Assembly: GCF_006738645.1 (NCBI RefSeq)
Contig: NZ_AP019700.1
Coordinates: forward strand, 2,926,001 to 2,990,000
DNA length: 64,000 bases
From: Stella humosa
Lineage (GTDB): Bacteria; Pseudomonadota; Alphaproteobacteria; ATCC43930; Allostellaceae
Reading direction: 5' to 3'
In this document: piece by piece, positions 61,500 through 64,000 of the stretch
How positions within the stretch are numbered: the stretch's first letter is position 1
Layout of the letters: each line of letters begins with the position of its first letter
Notes under the pieces: generated by a model
Told to the model about the DNA's origin: nothing
The model's input: only the letters and a program-made list of their open reading frames with translations
The model's database searches: none
Translations under genes and position numbers: made by a program

Positions 61500-62522
61500 T
61501 CAGCGCCAGCCGGCGCGGTCCATCAGCTTCAGCGCTTCGGCGCTGTTCTTGGCGAAGGTCTTGGCGTTCAGGGCATCGGACTTGAAGTCGCCCCAGCCGA
61601 CCAGGATCGGGTGGACCTCGGCGCCCTGCACCGTCGGATACTCGAAATTGCCCAGCGCGAAGATCTTCTGCGCCGCGGGCGAGGCCAGATACTCCAGGAA
61701 CTTCACCGACGCCTCGCGGTTGGGCGAGTTCTTGCAAACGCCCGCTCCGCTGATGTTGACGTGGGTACCGCGGTCCTTCTGGTTGGGGAAGAACACGCCC
61801 ACCTTCTCGGCGATCGCCTTGTCCTCGGGCTTGGAGGAATTGACGATGCGGGCGAGGTAGTAGGTGTTGGAGATGGCGATGTCGCCCTCGCCCGCCGCCG
61901 CACCCTTGATCTGGTCGGTATCGCCACCGCGCGGCGGGCGGGCGAAGTTGGCGGCGAATGCCTTGGCCCAAGCTTCGGTCTTTTCCGGGCCGTTGGCAGC
62001 CAGGATCGAGCCCGTGAGCGACAGGTTGTAGATGTTGGTCGAGCTGCGCATCAGGATGCGGCCCTTCCACTTGGGATCGGCCAGGTCCTCGTAGGTCGAG
62101 AGATCGGCCGGCTTCACCTTGTCCTTGTTGTAGACGATGACGCGGGCGCGCTTGGAGAAGCCGTACCACTGGCCGGCGGGGTCGCGCAGTGCTGCCGGGA
62201 TCTTCTCCTCCAGCACCGCGGACTTCACCGGCTGGAAGATGCCCTGGTCCTCGGCGGCCTGGAGGCGGCCGGCATCGACGGTGACGAACACGTCGCACGG
62301 GCTGTTGACACCCTCGGCCTTGATCCGCTCGATCAGCTTTTCGGCCGTGTCCTCCACCAGCTTGACCTTGTGGCCGGTCAGCTTGGTGAAGCCCTCATAG
62401 AGGGCGTTGTCGGTGTCGTAGTGGCGGGCGGTGTACAGGTGCAGGTCGGCTGCCGCCGCCTGCGTCGCCGCGCCCATGACCAGCGACGCCATCAGGGCCG
62501 CAAGGCTGTTCGGTCGCATCAT
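61500..62522 (-). CDS. Fe(III) ABC transporter periplasmic binding protein
   Basis: The 340-residue protein has a Sec signal (cleavage near AAAADLHLY) and the FutA/FbpA-like start LHLYTARHYDTDNALYEGF. The paired tyrosines in SNTYYLARI are the usual iron ligands. It binds Fe(III) for an importer whose permease and ATPase are not adjacent. A Fur-like box 68 bp upstream and a clean terminator mark it as a monocistronic iron-regulated gene. ATG 62522 or 62519 may be used; GGAGGG is very close to both. Confidence 0.9.
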   Translation of the reverse strand: MMRPNSLAALMASLVMGAATQAAAADLHLYTARHYDTDNALYEGFTKLTGHKVKLVEDTAEKLIERIKAEGVNSPCDVFVTVDAGRLQAAEDQGIFQPVKSAVLEEKIPAALRDPAGQWYGFSKRARVIVYNKDKVKPADLSTYEDLADPKWKGRILMRSSTNIYNLSLTGSILAANGPEKTEAWAKAFAANFARPPRGGDTDQIKGAAAGEGDIAISNTYYLARIVNSSKPEDKAIAEKVGVFFPNQKDRGTHVNISGAGVCKNSPNREASVKFLEYLASPAAQKIFALGNFEYPTVQGAEVHPILVGWGDFKSDALNAKTFAKNSAEALKLMDRAGWR

Positions 62523-62565
62523 CCCTCCATATAGCGAAGCGGCGCCGGGGCGCCGGACAGGGAAG

Positions 62566-62604
62566 GAATTAGTCCGAGACGCCTGCGAGTGCAAGTAACT
62601 CTCA
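62566..62604 (-). promoter_or_regulatory. Fur-like box overlapping the promoter of the iron-binding protein gene
   Basis: TGCAAGTAACTCTCA (62590-62604) matches the Fur-type pattern TGCGAATAATTCTCA at 12 of 15 bases. It overlaps a minus-strand -35 TTGCAC (62589-62594), with TAATTC (62566-62571) as the -10, 17 bp apart. Binding of Fur there would block transcription when iron is plentiful. Confidence 0.65.
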
Positions 62605-62623
62605 GAATTAGCCAGACGTGCGC

Positions 62624-64000
62624 TCAGAGCAGCCATTCGATCGGCAGGACCGCCAGAAAGGCCACGCTCGCCCGCTTCCAGACAGTGGTGCCTGGCTCGC
62701 GGTCGTGCCGCACCAGCTTCCCGTCCCGCCATTCGGTCCAGTACAGCGTGCCGTCCGCGGCCAGATGGACCTGATAGGCGCTGGTCTGCACGCTCTCGGC
62801 AAAGATCGCGCCTATGCGCTGTGCCAGGGCTTCGCTTTCGATCAGGAACCCCAGTTCGGTATTCAGCTTCTCGGACCGGGGGTCGAAGTTGAACGAACCG
62901 ACGAAGGCCCGCGCGCCGTCGACCGAGATGGTCTTGGCGTGCAGGCTCGATCCCGAGAGCCCCATACGGCCGGCACTGCCGATCGCGCCGGAACCGCCAG
63001 CCACCGGAACGCCGGCCGCGCCCGGTGCCCTGCCTGTGCGCAGGATACGCATCCAGCCGGCCCGGATGCCGCGCCGCGTGCGGCGGCGCGGTCGCGGCGG
63101 GGCGGCCGACCGGCGCGTCTCGTAGATCGTGACGCCCATTTCGAGCAGCGGCTTGCGATGCCGGGCATACCCGGCATGGACCGCGGCCACGTCCGTCGCC
63201 TCGAGCGAGTTCGTCAGCACGCTGATGCGGACGCCGCGTGCTGCCATGGCGGCGAAGGACGCCACGCCGCTGGCCGTCGGCACGAAATAGGGCGAGACGA
63301 TCTTCATGTCCGATGCCGGCCGGCCGATCGCCTGCCCCAGCTTGTAGGCGACCTGCGTTCGCCGTCCCGCCAAACCCAGCCCCTTGGCGGGATCGTCGCT
63401 GATCATGCGGGCCGGGGCCCATTCCATCCGGAGCCGGCCTTCCAGCAACTCATGCACGAACGGCGAGTGGGCGATGCCGTCGACATAGGCCTCGACCTCC
63501 GGGAAGCGTGCGCCCAGCGCCTCGCGCGACAGGCTGCGCGACAGGGCCACCGGGTCGCCCTGCGGCAGCAGCCGGTCGACGGGATAGGCCGATGCGCTCG
63601 ACCAGTAGCCGCCGAAGTCCGCCGCGACCTCGTCGGCGATGGGGCCGATCGCCAGCACGTCGAGGTCGGCGAAGAGCGTCCCCGCCGCCGCCCCAAAATA
63701 CTCGTCGCCGATGTTGCGGCCGCCGATGATCGTCGCCTGGCCGTCGGCGGTGAACGACTTGTTGTGCATGCGCCGGTTCAGCCGGAAGAAATCCGTCAGG
63801 TAGCCCAGCACCCGCAGCCGGCGCAGGACGACGGGGTTGAACAGCCGCACCTCGATGTTCGGGTGGGCGTCCAGCGCAGCCAGGATGCCGTCCAGCACGA
63901 CCGTGTTGATGTCGTCCAGCAGCAGCCGCACCCGGACGCCGCGGTCGGCCGCGGCCAGGAGCGCGCCGAACAGCAGGCTGCCCGACATGTCGTTCCGCCA
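62624..64000 (-). CDS. phospholipase D / cardiolipin synthase-family protein, 5' end outside the window
   Basis: The partial protein (458 residues visible) has two HKD motifs: HNKSFTADGQATIIGGRNIG and, near the C-terminus, HAKTISVDGARAFVGSFNF. It cleaves or transfers phosphatidyl groups at the membrane. The reading frame continues past base 64000 (…WRND before MSGSLLFG), so the apparent ATG at 63988 is internal. Between the two halves, about 62950-63115, is an Arg/Gly/Ala-rich insertion of roughly 50 residues that typical members lack. Confidence 0.85.
   Translation of the reverse strand, partial: WRNDMSGSLLFGALLAAADRGVRVRLLLDDINTVVLDGILAALDAHPNIEVRLFNPVVLRRLRVLGYLTDFFRLNRRMHNKSFTADGQATIIGGRNIGDEYFGAAAGTLFADLDVLAIGPIADEVAADFGGYWSSASAYPVDRLLPQGDPVALSRSLSREALGARFPEVEAYVDGIAHSPFVHELLEGRLRMEWAPARMISDDPAKGLGLAGRRTQVAYKLGQAIGRPASDMKIVSPYFVPTASGVASFAAMAARGVRISVLTNSLEATDVAAVHAGYARHRKPLLEMGVTIYETRRSAAPPRPRRRTRRGIRAGWMRILRTGRAPGAAGVPVAGGSGAIGSAGRMGLSGSSLHAKTISVDGARAFVGSFNFDPRSEKLNTELGFLIESEALAQRIGAIFAESVQTSAYQVHLAADGTLYWTEWRDGKLVRHDREPGTTVWKRASVAFLAVLPIEWLL

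Overview
The window is chromosomal DNA of a strongly G+C-rich bacterium. Genes are dense, very often overlap by the ATGA stop/start junction, and gaps never exceed about 230 bp. The gene content (C-P lyase operon in phnF/GHIJKLM order, soxBDAG sarcosine oxidase, many periplasmic-binding-protein ABC transporters, AzlCD, MdtABC-type RND pump, PIN/RHH toxin-antitoxin, HPF fused to a cold-shock domain) suggests a metabolically versatile alphaproteobacterium, probably of the Rhodospirillales type. That placement is inference; there is no rRNA or other marker gene. I see no tRNA, IS element, prophage or CRISPR array.

Layout. 0-5.6 kb: a LysR regulator whose 3' end runs into a degenerate MFS gene fragment; a somewhat less G+C-rich segment with an orphan polyamine-type binding protein and a TPR protein; then the intact MFS gene coupled to a 2-keto-4-pentenoate hydratase-like gene. 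5.7-13.4 kb: phosphonate catabolism, with divergent phnF and phnGHIJKLM followed by a PPOX flavoprotein and a PhnZ-type HD-domain iron oxygenase. 13.4-17.3 kb: a complete sulfate ABC transporter (cysA-sbp-cysT-cysW). 17.5-21.8 kb: a haloacetate/fluoroacetate dehalogenase, AzlCD, small unknown proteins and a Tat-exported redoxin. 21.9-26.2 kb: an RND efflux pump. 26.4-30.6 kb: SDR, aldo/keto reductase, class V aminotransferase and BrkB.

30.6-37.3 kb: a NitT/Tau-type ABC transporter divergent from a lyase plus LeuC/LeuD/LeuB-like genes, which looks like a carboxylic-acid catabolic module. 37.4-38.1 kb: a toxin-antitoxin pair with its own operator. 38.1-42.6 kb: a DegS-like protease and a GMC oxidoreductase/ThDP-enzyme pair. 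42.6-48.4 kb: soxBDAG and HPF-CSD. 48.6-53.5 kb: M19 dipeptidase, GST, a 54-residue protein with a structured leader, and a translationally coupled desaturase / MetX-like hydrolase / class IV aminotransferase operon. 53.5-64 kb: MFS/LysR pair, DUF4126, amidase, EamA transporter with a divergent WYL regulator and a perfect palindromic operator, a SnoaL-like protein, a GT61-like glycosyltransferase, an iron-binding ABC protein with a Fur-like box, and a phospholipase-D family gene cut by the window end.

The general theme is scavenging of P, S, N and C compounds (phosphonates, sulfate, haloacids, sarcosine, amides). The most promising leads are the C-P lyase operon with a fully conserved PhnZ-like diiron oxygenase, the lyase-LeuCDB-transporter module, the desaturase-hydrolase-aminotransferase operon, and several palindromic control sites.
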